Source: Mauremys mutica
Taxonomy: Eukaryota > Chordata > Testudines > Geoemydidae
Reading direction: 5' to 3'
Assembly: GCF_020497125.1 (NCBI RefSeq)
Contig: NC_059081.1
Coordinates: forward strand, 61,524,768 to 61,588,767
Length of the DNA stretch: 64,000 bases
Shown here in pieces: positions 1 to 11,219 of the stretch. Within the stretch, counting starts at the first letter, position 1; the number at the start of each line of letters is the position of its first letter. Position numbers and translations under genes: made by a program. The notes under the pieces were generated by a model, which saw nothing but the letters and a program-made list of their open reading frames with translations, made no database searches and had not been told where the DNA came from.

Positions 1-761
1 TCTTTGTGCTTAAGATTGATCTCATGTCTATGTAATATTGTACTCAGTCCCCCTTTGCCTCTCTGTGGTACTGTTGTATTTACCATAGAAATTAGAGTAT
101 TTATTGGTATTGACTCGGCATTTGTCTGAAGGGACAGATGAGGTATCAAGAGGAAAAAAATCAGTAATAACTGCAGCTTCCAGGGGGATGGGAAGTTTGC
201 AAAACATTTGAAATCTTCAATTTATTCATTCAGGTTTGCGTTCTCTTCTCACCTCACAGTCTTGCACATTGCTGTGTGATGACTGCAAGTCTTTTTGGGC
301 TGAACTAATCCTGATCCTTCATCATAACTAATTAGCAATTGATTATTAGGGATCTGATTACTGAGGGGTTGCCAGGATGGGACTGTTTTTCAAAACATCA
401 AAATCCAGTGCCACGTGCAAAAAATGTGCCTGCAGTCTTATGTGCAAATGCATTTGTCTGCATGATTGCCACGACTGTGCCCACAAATGCCTAGTGCCTC
501 ATGAGAGAGGTGTTCAGGCTCAGTCCGGAGCCTGGGCACTAGGACCTTGCAAGGTGGGAGGGCACCCGAGCTCGGGCTGCAGCCTGAGCCAGAACATCCA
601 TACTGCCATCAAACAGCCCCCGCAGCCCAAGCCAGCTGGCATGGGCCAGCCACAGCCCATGAATTGCAGTGCAGACAGACCCTCCGTGTTTTAAAACCAG
701 GCCCTATAGACTCAGGTAAAATGCATGTTTATAAAACAGTCCAGCATTTATGGCACTAATC

Positions 762-965
762 TTGGACTTGGGAGAGCTGGGTTTGAGTCCCTCTTCTGCC
801 ACAGGCTTTCTCACTGATCTTGGGCAAGTCACTTAGCCTCTCTGTTGCTCAGTTTTCCCTCTAGCATGAGGATAATAGCGCTGCCCTACCATCCCAGGGT
901 GTGGTGAGGATAAATACATTACAGACTGTGCGGAGGTCAGATACTGTGGTAATGGGGGCCCTATA
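762..965 (+). mobile_element. MIR-type SINE (CORE-SINE), sense
   Basis: The order of landmarks is that of MIR: 'CTGGGTTTGAGTCCC' (tRNA-like B-box side), 'CTTGGGCAAGTCACTTAGCC', 'CTCAGTTTTCCCTC', then 'GAGGATAATAGCG'. It is diverged and old, and lies upstream of the CPO 85-bp exon. Confidence 0.8.
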
Positions 966-1268
966 TGTACCATAGAGTGGTAGATAGACAGTGATCTATC
1001 TATCCATGCCACAACCACTCAGACCTCTGTTGACAGTGGAAGTATATTACTCAGATCCTCTGTCTCCAGTAGTACAGGTTCCTACCATTGCAATAAAAAA
1101 GGAGTGTTTTTTAGCTGGACACATTTTCCCACCAGCTCTGGTGTTGAACTAATAATAATTGATGCCCAAACCTGAACCCAGTGAACTACAGAATCAAGCC
1201 TGAAACTCCAAATAGTTCATGTGGTTAACAGAACCGGTTAAGACTTTCTTTCCTTTTCAAATGTACAG

Positions 1269-1353
1269 GTGGAAGCTGCAGAGAAAGCAGCAGTCGCACT
1301 GAAGGAAAAGCATGGGACCAATTTTACAGTGGGACCAACTTCTTTGGTTTTGT
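1269..1353 (+). CDS. CPO: Carboxypeptidase O, penultimate coding exon (85 bp)
   Basis: This is an internal exon of an M14A metallocarboxypeptidase that removes C-terminal residues from peptides at the cell surface. It reads VEAAEKAAVALKEKHGTNFT, then VGPTSLVL and the first base of the next codon. That matches the helix plus 'YGS..TTIY' region just before the specificity loop of the carboxypeptidase A/B/O family. The exon follows a pyrimidine-rich tract and an AG at 1267-1268, and ends at a good donor (T|GTAAGT from 1354). It leaves phase 1, which joins exactly to the exon at 2912 to make the Tyr codon equivalent to Tyr248 of bovine CPA, a substrate-binding tyrosine. It contains no stop and no catalytic zinc ligand, because those lie in earlier exons. 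I could not find the preceding exon between 1 and 1268, so the rest of the gene lies upstream of the window. The CPO call, rather than CPA or CPB, comes from the next exon. Confidence 0.85.
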
Positions 1354-1642
1354 GTAAGTTTGTGTTTTGAGATTTCTCTATTTTCATGGGGCGAGCAAGG
1401 TAGTCCATGTGCCTTGTTCCTCGATATTGCTGTTTCATTGTGTTTCCACTTTGAGTAATAATGGAGGAGCTGGTTTAGATGAGTATCTAAGTTGCAGCCA
1501 TTTCAATGTGGGATACATTGTGGAGCCCTTTCATATGTTAAAAACAGCTGACAGCATGGAGGAGCAATCAGATGCTAATTCTTATATAGAACTCATCATG
1601 AGAGTATCACAGGGCACACAAGGGGATTGGTATGTGATATAA

Positions 1643-1709
1643 AGTGAAATCCTGGTCCCTTTGGAATCAATGGCAAAACTCCTATTGACTTCACTGAAGT
1701 GATTTCACC
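1643..1709. repeat. Palindromic ancient repeat, target of the fold-back SINE
   Basis: 'TGAAATCCTGGTCCC...TCAATGGCAAAACTCC' runs into 'ATTGACTTCACTGAAGTGATTTCA', roughly an inverted repeat of itself. It belongs to the same kind of MITE-like sequence as the copies at 19562 and 59649. The SINE at 1716 interrupted sequence at its end. Confidence 0.5.
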
Positions 1710-1715
1710 ATACCT

Positions 1716-1923
1716 GTCAAGTATCAGAGGGGTAGCCGTGTTAGTCTGGTTCTGTAGAAGCAGCAAAGAATCCTGTGGCACCTTATAGACTAACAGACGT
1801 TTTGCAGCATGAGCTTTCGTGGGTGAATACCCACTTGCATCCGAAGAAGTGGGTATTCACCCACGAAAGCTCATGCTGCAAAACGTCTGTTAGTCTATAA
1901 GGTGCCACAGGATTCTTTGCTGC
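1716..1923 (-). mobile_element. Turtle SINE, fold-back (snap-back) insertion
   Basis: The insertion is flanked by an exact 12-bp target-site duplication, TTCACCATACCT, at 1704-1715 and 1924-1935. The left part reads the SINE backwards, starting with its 3' tail 'TATCAGAGGGGTAGCCGTGT'. From 1760 to 1836 and from 1847 to 1923 the same 77 bases appear as a perfect inverted repeat around a 10-base loop. The segment 'CCACGAAAGCTCATGCT' is the well-known core of a SINE common in turtles. The arms have no mismatch, which suggests a recent insertion in which the first cDNA strand folded back and copied itself. Confidence 0.85.
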
Positions 1924-2564
1924 TTCACCATACCTATGAGTCAGCAGTTCAAATCCAGATTAGGTCTATAGTAACTATCAGCCATTATCATCTGGTGGTG
2001 GGTTGATGTTCTGTGTGAAATACGTTGGTCTCAATCTAGTTCCCAGTGGACAGGTGTCCATACCACAGCAAGCACTAGATGATGATGTCTGATTGACAGT
2101 TTCGGTAGAAATCATGGAGACCCAAGTTACCCTTGACCCAGAGAGGTATTCCCTCCAAATAAGGGTTGAGTCACATTGGTGGGGTGGTGTAGCAGATAAT
2201 ATTCACAATGAGTAAATTGACTGGCTCTAGCGAACACGAACACACACACACACTTGTGTTTGTAAATTACACAGGCACAATGCCTGCATTAATCAGACCT
2301 TGAGTTGCATGTGCTTTAGTGCATGCCTTGCACTGTCTTGAGTGTACACACAAGGTGTTTTGTTTGTGCAACGCTGGCATGTTTAGAAATTAGTGTGCTC
2401 TTGGGCCAGTGTTTGTTGTTACATGGAAAGCGGTAGGAGAGAGAGCTCCACAAGGCAGAGGAACAATGAGGTCTGGCCACAAAGAACAGTCAGGGATTTT
2501 TCAGGCTGGCAGTAAAATTAATATAGCAGGAAATTCCAAATGGTATCAATGAAGGAAATTGAAA

Positions 2565-2690
2565 ACCAGAACAAACCATGGTCCATCTAGCCCCATGTCT
2601 TGTCTCCAATAGTAGCTAAGGCCAAAGGCTTCAGAAGAAGGTATATGATTCCTTTAATGCATCTCTGGTTATTGGATAATACTCTCATAT
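2565..2690 (-). mobile_element. CR1 LINE 3' fragment, reverse
   Basis: 'CCATGGTCCATCTAGCCCCATGTCTTGTCTCCAATAGT...' is a diverged reverse complement of the CR1 3' end that also appears forward at about 55515-55765. Confidence 0.65.
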
Positions 2691-2911
2691 GAAGTGGTAT
2701 TTTCCATATGCAAGTTCTATAGAAACATATTTAATGCAATCAAGTACTTCATCTAGAACAAGTTTTCCCACTGTGAAGTATGGCTATCTATGGTATGATT
2801 ATAGTGCTTGGTACAGGGATCTTGTAGCAATTTTGGATAAACTATGGCCAGGGTCATGTATAAAGAATGGTGCTTAATACATTTGTCTCACCTGTATTTT
2901 TAAATTCATAG

Positions 2912-3174
2912 ACAAGAACTCTGGCTCCTCGCGGGACTGGGCTCACATGATTGGCATTCCATTCTCCTACACATTTGAGCTGAGAGACAAGGGTGCCTAT
3001 GGATTTATTCTACCGCCAGACCAGATCCAGCCCACATGTGAGGAGACTACCACAGCTGTGATGACCATCATAGAATATGTAAATCAGAAGTATTTCCCAA
3101 ACAGTGCAGTGGCAGTGACCTCTGGCAGCCTGTGGTTATGGCTCATTGTCCTATTCACACGGATCTTGTCCTAA
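2912..3174 (+). CDS. CPO: Carboxypeptidase O, last coding exon with catalytic Glu and GPI-signal-like tail
   Basis: This exon ends the carboxypeptidase. After the AG at 2910-2911 it reads [15 protein letters not shown], then [20 protein letters not shown], and stops at TAA (3172-3174). Counted from the junction tyrosine (Tyr248 in bovine CPA numbering), the glutamate of FELRD falls exactly at position 270, the general base of the family. Residue 255, which sets the S1' pocket, is Arg. Known CPO enzymes use Arg here to prefer acidic C-terminal residues, while CPA has Ile and CPB has Asp. The last ~18 residues ([18 protein letters not shown]) form a hydrophobic tail after a small-residue stretch, as expected for a GPI-attachment signal. 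CPO is known to be GPI-anchored on intestinal epithelium. CPO is followed on the opposite strand by KLF7, as in mammals. The omega site itself is inferred. Confidence 0.92.
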
Positions 3175-3300
3175 GTAAGCCCTACAGAGCTCAGCAGGAA
3201 ACTCACATGCAGTGAAAAATTGCATGCAAAGGAAAAATTGACGTTACTGGGGAGCTAAATGGCATAGTGTTGAAATAAACGAGCATTACAGTAAATGCAG
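3175..3300 (+). other. CPO: CPO 3' UTR (predicted)
   Basis: This is non-coding sequence directly after the CPO stop codon. The only good poly(A) signal close by is AATAAA at 3274-3279, so cleavage is expected about 10-30 bases later, giving a short 3' UTR of roughly 120 bases. Another AATAAA-like site occurs near 3869, but nothing supports its use. The end coordinate is an estimate. Confidence 0.55.
3274..3279 (+). promoter_or_regulatory. CPO: Poly(A) signal AATAAA for CPO
   Basis: A canonical hexamer lies about 100 bases after the CPO stop codon on the same strand. It is the first such signal after the stop. Confidence 0.6.
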
Positions 3301-4494
3301 AGAGTTCTCTGGCGTTCTGGGGGCTTTTTGGAGAAGGAGGAAAGGAGAAAGAACAATCTGTAAAATCAAGCCCTGCTCATCAAAACCAGTTGCAGAAGGT
3401 TAAGTTCCATTCCTTTGTTTAAATTAAGGCAAGCCCATATTAACTTCAAAAATCTTGCTCGCTGTCTCTGCAAGGCCAGATTGAATATGCATGGGGTGGA
3501 AACTGCGCTCGTAGACATGGTCTCAGTGACTGCCTTACATCTACGCTTCCCTTTCTGCTAGGCATAGCCCTGCTCTTCTCATGGTCCCCACACCACACTG
3601 GCCCACCAGCCAGAACCACTCATTTCCCACCCACGGTTGGCACCAGCAGGCTGAAGGAGAGATTGAGATCTCTGACGGCCATCTCTGTTCTCACTTCAGT
3701 AAGGGGTGCTGCTGCTTTGACTCTTCTTGTTTTCCTGGCCTAAGAGAGTGCGGCGGGAGGGGAAGGGTGCTACAAAATCAGATGGAAACCAAAGACAAAC
3801 AAGCATAAGGGGTGCTGTGGGGGTGGGAGAAACTTGGCCCTGTCATTCTTTTTCAGGCATGTAGGCAAATAAACGAAAGACAGAAATCCAGCATTGTTGG
3901 TACGTAACTACAAGAGTGAAGGGAAAAATTATGGGATATTCCTATCTCCACAAACCAGGCTAGAAGGGGACTTCTTTACTTTATCAACCTGGAATGGTAT
4001 TTTCCTGCACAACAATATGGGTTAAAAATATTTCTCTACAGACTGGGTTGCGATGAAATCCTTTAAAGGGCAGTATTTAAAGGGGTATACTCTGCAAAAG
4101 CAACTTTCTTAAAAATCATTTTGGGCTTCCAGCTTGGCTTCTCGGTCACGCCATATCATTCTCAGTGAACAAGTACATGGGCCAGATTCCCAGCAGGCGT
4201 AAATCAATGTAACTCTATTGATTTCTGACAGTCCTGCAAACTCTCGCTGAGATTTGAAGCCAAGCAGAGTCTTTCAGTCTCAGTCTCTTCATCACCAGTA
4301 ACAGCGTGTCTGCAGTTGAACAATTCTGTTGAACCAGAACAGACTCTAACTCCCTCTTGTCCAGGTGTGTTGACTGCAGGGTGAAAAAGTTGGGGTGGGG
4401 TGGAATAAACACCTGTTTTAGTCACTAAGGTAAACCGATTGCTCGCAGTATTCAGAGGCCCCAGTGTAGATCAGAACCCCTTGTAAGCTTAGTA

Positions 4495-4666
4495 GGGCTG
4501 GTCAATTTTTTTTTTTTTGGACAGAAAATGGGGTTTTTGCAAAACACTTTTTTGTGGGGGGGGATTTTAAAAAAATCAAGTTTTTGTTGAAAATGGATGA
4601 GAACTGAAAAATTTCATTTTAACTTAAAAAAATTTCTGGGGAAGAAATCTCAACTTTCTGACCACC
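4495..4666. repeat. Palindromic AT-rich element with 'GGCTGGTCAA...GACCA' ends
   Basis: It starts GGGCTGGTCAATTTT, is filled with runs of T and A, and ends '...CAACTTTCTGACCACC', the inverted complement of the start. Related copies lie at about 42036-42244 and 31691. It looks like a MITE-type family of unknown class. Confidence 0.5.
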
Positions 4667-4670
4667 TTCA

Positions 4671-4915
4671 GTGCTTAGTCCTGTGCAAACACACGGTAAG
4701 AAAGAGTTTCTGCATAAAGAGTTTACAATGGAAACAGACAAACAGACAAAGGACAAGAGAATGGGAATAGTATTAGCACCATCTTACCGGTGGGGAACTG
4801 AGGTCAGAGAAGCTAAGTGACTTCTCCAAGGTCACACAGGAAATCTGTGGCAGAACCAAGAATAGAACTCATGTCTTGAGTCCTAGTCCTTCGCTGTCCT
4901 TAACCACAAAACCAT
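4671..4915 (-). mobile_element. MIR-type SINE, reverse
   Basis: Reverse-strand landmarks are present: 'GGGGAACTGAGGTCAGAGAAG', 'AAGTGACTTCTCCAAGGTCA', 'CACAGGAAATCTGTGGCAGA', 'CTTAACCACAAAACC'. They are preceded by the longer amniote MIR 3' part ('ACAGACAAACAGACAAAGG'). Confidence 0.75.
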
Positions 4916-5119
4916 TCCTCTCGCTTAATCACAGGGCTGGTCAGAGAGATCCCAGAGCCTTTCCTCCACACCACATTTATAAGCATTTTAAAATCAGACT
5001 TTGTTGCCATTTTCCCACAGCACATCAATGTAATTTTATTGTAAGTTTGTCTTCACTACCAGCCAATCAGTCCTCACTCCTGTGTTTGGTTTCTAAAGTC
5101 CATCACCAAATGGTGTAAG

Positions 5120-6490
5120 TAAGACTGACTCCTGCGGGTTCCCTAGAGCACAGCCCTTCCAATGTCAGGCATTAATTTACAGTGAGACACGTCTGTCACC
5201 AGGCTCAGCAGCAGAAGGTGGCACTAATTAGCTCTTCTCCCCGTAGGAACGCCGCTGCCCAAACTTATGTTTGTTTTAAGGTGTGACTTGTAAGTCTTTA
5301 CATTTCATTTGTAAATTGCGTCTTCGGAACATTAAGAGTCAGGAGAAGCCCCCATATCACCCATCATCATGATCTGGCCTTAAACTATTGAGATCTGATC
5401 ATAAGCAATCCATAACCTTTAGTATGCAGGATTTAGCACGGTTCCAAATGCATCCAATGCAATTGCCACTGCCAGCAGATGGCGCTGCACCATAGGAAGA
5501 GATGCCTAAAAGAGCTGGCTTCTGCCGGTTGTTACAGAGGCATATTCTAGAATGAGCCCAAGGTTTCATAGATACTTTGACATTCCCTGCAAATGCTTCT
5601 TATCAGATTCAAAGTCCTTATAAGGTCCTGAAAACTAAAGGGGAAATTTAAGCTGCTGACATTTGGCGTCTTTACAAATGTAATAGTCGGATGTTTGTTA
5701 ACCAGCAATTCCCTTCAAAAGACAAATACAAACGGTTGTGTTGTCCAAAGCTTAATTAGCAGGTTTACCAGCATCCACTCAGGGTGCTTCATTATCTTCA
5801 CTGAGATTAAAAATAATAACCACCTGCACAGAGGGAGAAGAACCCAGCGAAAGGCGCGGGCCATGGAATTCAACCACAGCATTTCCAATATGCAAGGCGG
5901 GAAGGAGGGTAAGGCACAAGCAAAGCTTTGGAGCCAGTGCCTATGATAATGTATCCCCTCTGTTGCATTCCTGTCAGCACAGTGCTCAGCCTTCTGTTAT
6001 TACAACGATGCCTCGCACACTGTGTAGTGTAAAGAGACCTCTGAAGGCTGTGGGGAAGAGTCCTATGTTGCACCCCAAATCAGACACTGTGCACAAGTGT
6101 TCACAGCACATTTAGGGCTCCTTATGGCAAGAGTCAGCCACAGTCCCTAGATGCTAGGGCTGCAGAAAATTGATCTGTAACAGCATTATGTGAGGGGTTT
6201 TATTTCATCTCCACCTGCTCTTACTGATTTTTTTTCATTTATTTTCTGTGCCTTTAACAGAATCCCTACATACACGGGAGAGCTACACCAAGGACTGTAT
6301 TATGCAGGAGCTACTAGGTCAACCACAGTTTACAAATGGAAATTGTAGAGGAAAACAAACTCTCTAATCTTAACATCTCTCCTCTTACTCCCCTCCTCCT
6401 CCTGCTCCCTGAATCCTCTGCCTGGCTTTGTCTTGTATTCCTTTGTTGCTTTTTCTTTGATTCTCTTTGAGTGCTTAGTGGTGTGGGGAT
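5120..6490. other. Intergenic, nothing recognised
   Basis: Mixed-composition non-coding sequence. I see no exon, RNA gene or clear repeat. Confidence 0.5.
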
Positions 6491-6592
6491 ACATTCTGAT
6501 CTCATTTATGCTGGGGTAAGCATGGTGTAATGCCATTGAAATTGGTGGGGTTACTTTTGATTTACCCCTGTGTAAGTGAATCAGAATTTGGC
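6491..6592. repeat. Palindromic MITE-like repeat ('ATTCTGATCTCATTTATGC')
   Basis: The left half 'ATTCTGATCTCATTTATGCTGGGGTAA' is matched in reverse by 'TTACCCCTGTGTAAGTGAATCAGAATTTGGC' (with 'TGCCATTGAAATTGG' in the middle). It is a diverged copy of an ancient amniote palindromic family seen repeatedly in this window. Confidence 0.5.
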
Positions 6593-7352
6593 ATAGTGTC
6601 CCTGCTTAATTAAAAAATAGATGTTATTCTTTATTGTGGTCCGCAAGATCATTTTTACACTCAGCCACTTGCTTTCTGACACATTTTGCAGGGAAATCCT
6701 GCTTGCTTTATTCACATAAGTAGACTCACTGAAGTCATTTATTTGTAATTTTGGTCATTGGGTTATAATAGGGTGGCCAAAAATTTGACTGATGGAGTTT
6801 GACAATATACTTGATAACAGCCCATTTTTAATACATAAGTAAACTGAACAAACTACGAGCCCAATCGTGTGATACTCCATTTTCATCCAAGCAGCCTCTT
6901 TTATTCTGCTCCATGCTATATAAATTAATGCAGCCCAAAGGTTGCCAGCAAGTTCCCAATATGGCCCTTGTTCAGTAAAGTTAAGCTGTCTCAGGGGCAG
7001 CATAATATGAAATGAGTAGTACAATGTGCAGCCCGCTTCCTAGGGGCAGCAGGAGAAGATGGAAAAATTAGTTTCTTGAGCGTTTGTGAAAAACTCTCTG
7101 TCCATTTTCTAGAGCTATTCAGACTGTCAGCAGCTATTTTCTGTTACACCACTTGGGCCCTAAACTCCACTCAGCTCTTATTCATTTGCGTAACCCAGCA
7201 GTTCCATCATAAGTGAAAACCTAAGGATGGGCCTCACGCTTTGGATCTGAACACATCAGGCTTTGCATCCAGATTGTATCCAGACTTTGCACCAGAGCTT
7301 CAGCTGTTGTAAGTCAGCATAGCTGCGTTGATTTCAATGGAACTATGTGGAT

Positions 7353-7473
7353 TAGGGTGACCAGATAGCAAGTGTGAAAAATTGAGATGGGGTGGGGGTA
7401 ATAGGAGCCCATATATAAAAAAGCCCCAAATATCAGGACTGTCCCTATAAAATCGGGACATCTGGTCACCCTA
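7353..7473. mobile_element. Non-autonomous hAT element, TAGGGTGACC family, copy 1
   Basis: The 121-bp element starts TAGGGTGACCAGAT and ends ATCTGGTCACCCTA, perfect terminal inverted repeats. It is flanked by an exact 8-bp duplication, ATGTGGAT, at 7345-7352 and 7474-7481. Eight-base duplications are the hallmark of hAT transposition. It has no coding capacity. Two further copies lie at 30143 and 62625. Confidence 0.85.
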
Positions 7474-8439
7474 ATGTGGATTTACACTAGCTGAGGATCT
7501 GGCTCTTTGTGTCTCAGCCCCATCTAGTTCAAATTCTCCCTCCCCTAAGCTGTTTGTGTGATATGCTCTTGGAATTCCGGACAGAATGGCAAAGGGCTGA
7601 ATGGACCTGGAGACTAAACTGCTCTGAGTCAATTTTGGGTTCTCCTGGTGCTTGTAGCCAATAGCACAACTCGAGAGCACTGTCTTGTCTCCTCCCCTTT
7701 GCTTTCTTTTGGCTTCTTTGGAGCTTAGTGCTTTTCTTGACCAGATGGGGAGTCCAATTATAACAAATAAAAAATAAAATGGAGCATATTGCTTCTACAA
7801 GACATGCTGTGCCCATGATTTCCTTCTGTGGATACGACAGGCCAAAGCCAATTTATTTTCATTGCCACAAAGCTGGGGAGGAAACAGTGATAGAGAGGGA
7901 AAGAAATTGAGATCACATCCAAAATGGAGGCTCTAGAATTGTTACAAAACCCAGCTAGGTTACAAAGTTCTCAAGACACCCCTGCACGTTTGGATCTGGG
8001 ATTTGCATTAGGTTGGGAGTCGGTGAGTTTTTGCACTAATCTCTCATTTCTGGAGACTTAGGTTGAGTCATGTGCTAAGAACACTCTTTAGTATTCATGT
8101 GTGCTTAGGTGGTCTTGGCTTTGAGCACAGGTGTCACAACAAAGATGCTTCTGCTGGTAGCATATGGACTGTACTCATGGTAAAAATCATAGCTAGGAGA
8201 CAGACTAGACCACACATCTTTTAGACGCCTGGCCTCAGGGAAGAGTGGTTGAGTCTTTCCTATTAGTATTTCTTTCTTTCTTGGGGTGGCTGATTTCTTT
8301 AAACCTTTGTTTCCTCTTAAAATAGGGTATGTCTTTTGGATCTCTAGCAACCTCCTCAGATAGGCCTGATATGTGACGTTATCCTTTAGAAGTAGTAAGA
8401 CCCAGATCCTCAAAGGTTTTCAGGTCCCTAACTCCTAAA

Positions 8440-8660
8440 CTATGCTCTTTGGGGCAGGTGTAGTAAAGTGGTCATTATAGGGTTAATTTGGTTACCCAAA
8501 GTATTATGGGATGGAGCCATGCTCCACCCCTTCCTTACTGCTTGTTTTGTAAGTGGGAGTTCCCCACCACACCCTACAAACTCTGTTGTGATGCAGGAGA
8601 ATAAAGCAGCAAGTTCCCAGCCTGCAGTACTGTGAGTAGAGTGTTATTTTTGTTGAACTG
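8440..8660 (+). other. Possible LTR-like fragment
   Basis: A block with 'TTATGGGATGGAGCCATGCTCC', an AATAAA in 'GGAGAATAAAGCAGC' and a following T-rich stretch resembles the end of a retroviral LTR. I found no flanking duplication or TG...CA ends, so the call is weak. Confidence 0.2.
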
Positions 8661-8694
8661 AGCAGTTTCTTTACAAATGCAGGGACCCTTTACT

Positions 8695-8785
8695 AGTCTG
8701 TGTTTGTACAGTGCCTAGTATAATGGGGCCCTATTTCGGCCTGGCCCATAGTCTCTGCCGTAATAAACATGATCAGTAATAATAC
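8695..8785 (+). mobile_element. MIR-type SINE 3' fragment
   Basis: 'TGTTTGTACAGTGCCTAGTATAATGGGGCCCT...GTAATAAACATGATCAGTAATAATA' is the 3' end typical of amniote MIR copies. Confidence 0.6.
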
Positions 8786-10559
8786 ACTGGCAAACCTTCA
8801 AGCTCTGCAAGTCTCAGGCAGCGCTAGTTGATTTAAGTTCCCCTGTATACAGGCCCTCCCCAGAATTGGGGAAGTAAGCGAATAGGGGATAAGGGGGGGA
8901 AATACCCATATTTAGTGAAGTTGGAGCACTCTTTTCTTGTGAAGGTAAATGGGAAGCAAAACTCACTGCAGAATTGCTTGGGGAAAGGTATTTTAAAAGC
9001 TAGTAAAAAAAGGACTGTTGTTCTTGGTGGTAAACTCTGAAGGCATGATGTGAAGGTGGATTTCAGCTGGAGGCAGCTGAGCAATATATGGAATCTGGAA
9101 GTTTCTGGATAGAGCTGGTGTGGTCCCAGCTATGCTAGCGTGTCCCATACATTGGCCTCTACGGCTTACTCCGGTATTAGTTTTGAATGTTCTTCACATT
9201 GCAGTTTAATTAGTGGGTATTTTGTTTCCTGTATTTGTTTCCTATTTCACTGCTATATCATGTTGTATAGAAATAACCATCATTGTCTTGTGAGATTTTG
9301 GGCTGGCAATAGGAGCCTCGCCTCTAGGTCATTATTGATGCTCTTCAGAAGGCTTTGCTGTTGATTGTCTGTTGCTCTGATATCTCCAGTTTGCATCTGG
9401 TATCAAAGTATGTTTCTATTTCCTTTGTGTTATACTCTTTTCCCCCATCCCCGTTTGTTAACCCACCTTGTCATTCCGATGTTAGTTTAGGACAATGTCT
9501 CAGTAGTCATAAATGAATGGGCCTTTGCCATGCAATGAGCCATGACAGGACAACTTTGTTAACCTCAGCATCCTCCTTCCTGGATGTTTGTCCTCAGCAG
9601 CAGACGCCCACTTAATTTGACATGATTGGCGTTCCCTGCTCATGAGAGATCCCGGAGTGGAATAACAGGGATGCTCATTATTAAAGTGCATTACATAATT
9701 CCAATCCTACAGTATTGTAAGAAACAGAAGTGTCTTATATAGACAGAAGGGCAAGGAGCACTCATGGATGAATCAAGGCATGCAAAGATCCATTATTCAA
9801 TGTTCAGTGCAAGGAACATGTAAAGGTCACGCCCAGTTAAGGACATTCTTGCATGTTTCATGCATGATCCCTATATCATATGAATGATTATTGCATTGTT
9901 GCTGGTATAAAATATACGGACAGGGCTACCTTGTGTATATACCAGCTTTCATGGAGCCCGAATGTATGCATAGCAGCCATCCCTGCTACTGGCTTCTCTC
10001 TCAAAAACCATTAAAGAACCTGATGGTGCTATTACCAAGGCTATGATGGATAATCAGAATGAGCAAATGATGTACCCTGCTCTCACCTTGGGGAAGACCT
10101 TGACAAATCATGGGTTCTTGCAAGAGGTTGTTTGGGTTTCACACTGGTATAAATTTGGCAACACTTCTAGAAGGTGCTCAGAGGAAGTATATAATTCAGG
10201 AAGGGGAAGGATGTTCATGGAGTTTAAGAAGAAGAGGTAAACACTGGATTGGCCAGTGGCAAAGAGGAAACGTGTCATATCCAAGTTCATAATCGTCTTG
10301 TCTAGCATTAGGGGTCAGTGTGTAAATATGTTACAACTGCAGACTTTTGTGTAGGGAAGCCTTACCTGTCCTGGGCCTAAAATGTCCATGAACCCTTATT
10401 GGGGAACTGGTGATATTGCTGGAATGTAAAAGAATGAAAAATGAATGGAACCAGTGAAGGAGAGACTGAACATGAGAAGAATCACCCAGCATCAAACATG
10501 TGTTTGGGTGACATCCCTGGTGGTGATTAGCTATAAAAGACCAGTGTCCAGATCCACGT

Positions 10560-11215
10560 AACAAAGTCTCTAACAAGGCAGCCCACCTCCTTTAAGGGCC
10601 AGGAGGTTTTGGGCCAGCCAGCCCTGTTCAGTTAGCTCTGCCCTGCTGCACTTGGGCAGGGGGTGTGACTTAAAAGGAGGAAGAGACAGCAGGTGGGGGA
10701 GGTCCATGGAGAAAAGCATCTGGAATCTCCTGGGGAGTGGGGGAGGTCTAGACCAGCTGAGGAAAAAGAGATGTAGAGGGAGTCTCCTGTGCCAGGCCCA
10801 GAGAGGAGAGGCAGCCAGAGAGCTGGCTGGAGAGGGGAGGATACTGGGCTCGGCCTGTGATCTGCTAGAGGCCTGAGGTAGTCCTGATCCAGGTGATTGG
10901 AGTCCAGGAAGGAGTTGGTGGTTAGACAGTGAGGTGGTCCGTTGCTGCTGGGAGCCCACCTGTAAGGAAGGGAGCTAAAGGCTGAACCCAGTGGGGCTGA
11001 AGACTCTTTTGCTATGATGTTGTGTTAGACTTGGACTAAGGGACTCTGTTACCCTGCAGAGAGTAGAATGATTTAAAATGGGTTGGTTGCTGAAGATATT
11101 TGTGGGGAAACTGAGGCAGAGTACTGCAATGCTGGATCTTGCTGTGATGGGATGCTCTGAGACGGTGAGTCTTGTATCAGTGCCCATCTTGAGAAAGCAG
11201 AGCAGGTTTGATGGC
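10560..11215 (+). mobile_element. GC-rich interspersed element, LTR-like, turtle type
   Basis: This purine- and GC-rich block runs from 'CACCTCCTTTAAGGGCCAGG' through 'GGGTGTGACTTAAAAGGAGG' (a TATA-like site) to 'GGACTCTGTTACCCTGCAGAG'. It resembles high-copy LTR-like repeats I know from turtle genomes. Open frames in it (such as 129 codons on - at 10570-10959) are by-products of composition. Exact ends and superfamily are not determined. Confidence 0.5.
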
Positions 11216-11219
11216 ATTT

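Larger units (their letters stand above)
1354..2911 (+). other. CPO: CPO last intron
   Basis: The intron runs from GTAAGT at 1354 to AG at 2910-2911. It carries a palindromic ancient repeat at about 1643-1709, a fold-back SINE inserted into its end at 1716-1923, and a reverse CR1 fragment at about 2565-2690. I see no coding sequence or RNA gene in it. Confidence 0.8.

Noticed and set aside
377..694. Cysteine-rich open frame of 105 codons upstream of the CPO exon
   Set aside because: Does not match any part of a metallocarboxypeptidase, has no splice sites in frame, and is G+C-shifted local sequence; not a CPO exon.
8105..8413. Open frame of 102 codons on -
   Set aside because: No known motif, no exon signals; its start runs into ancient repeat sequence near 8400.
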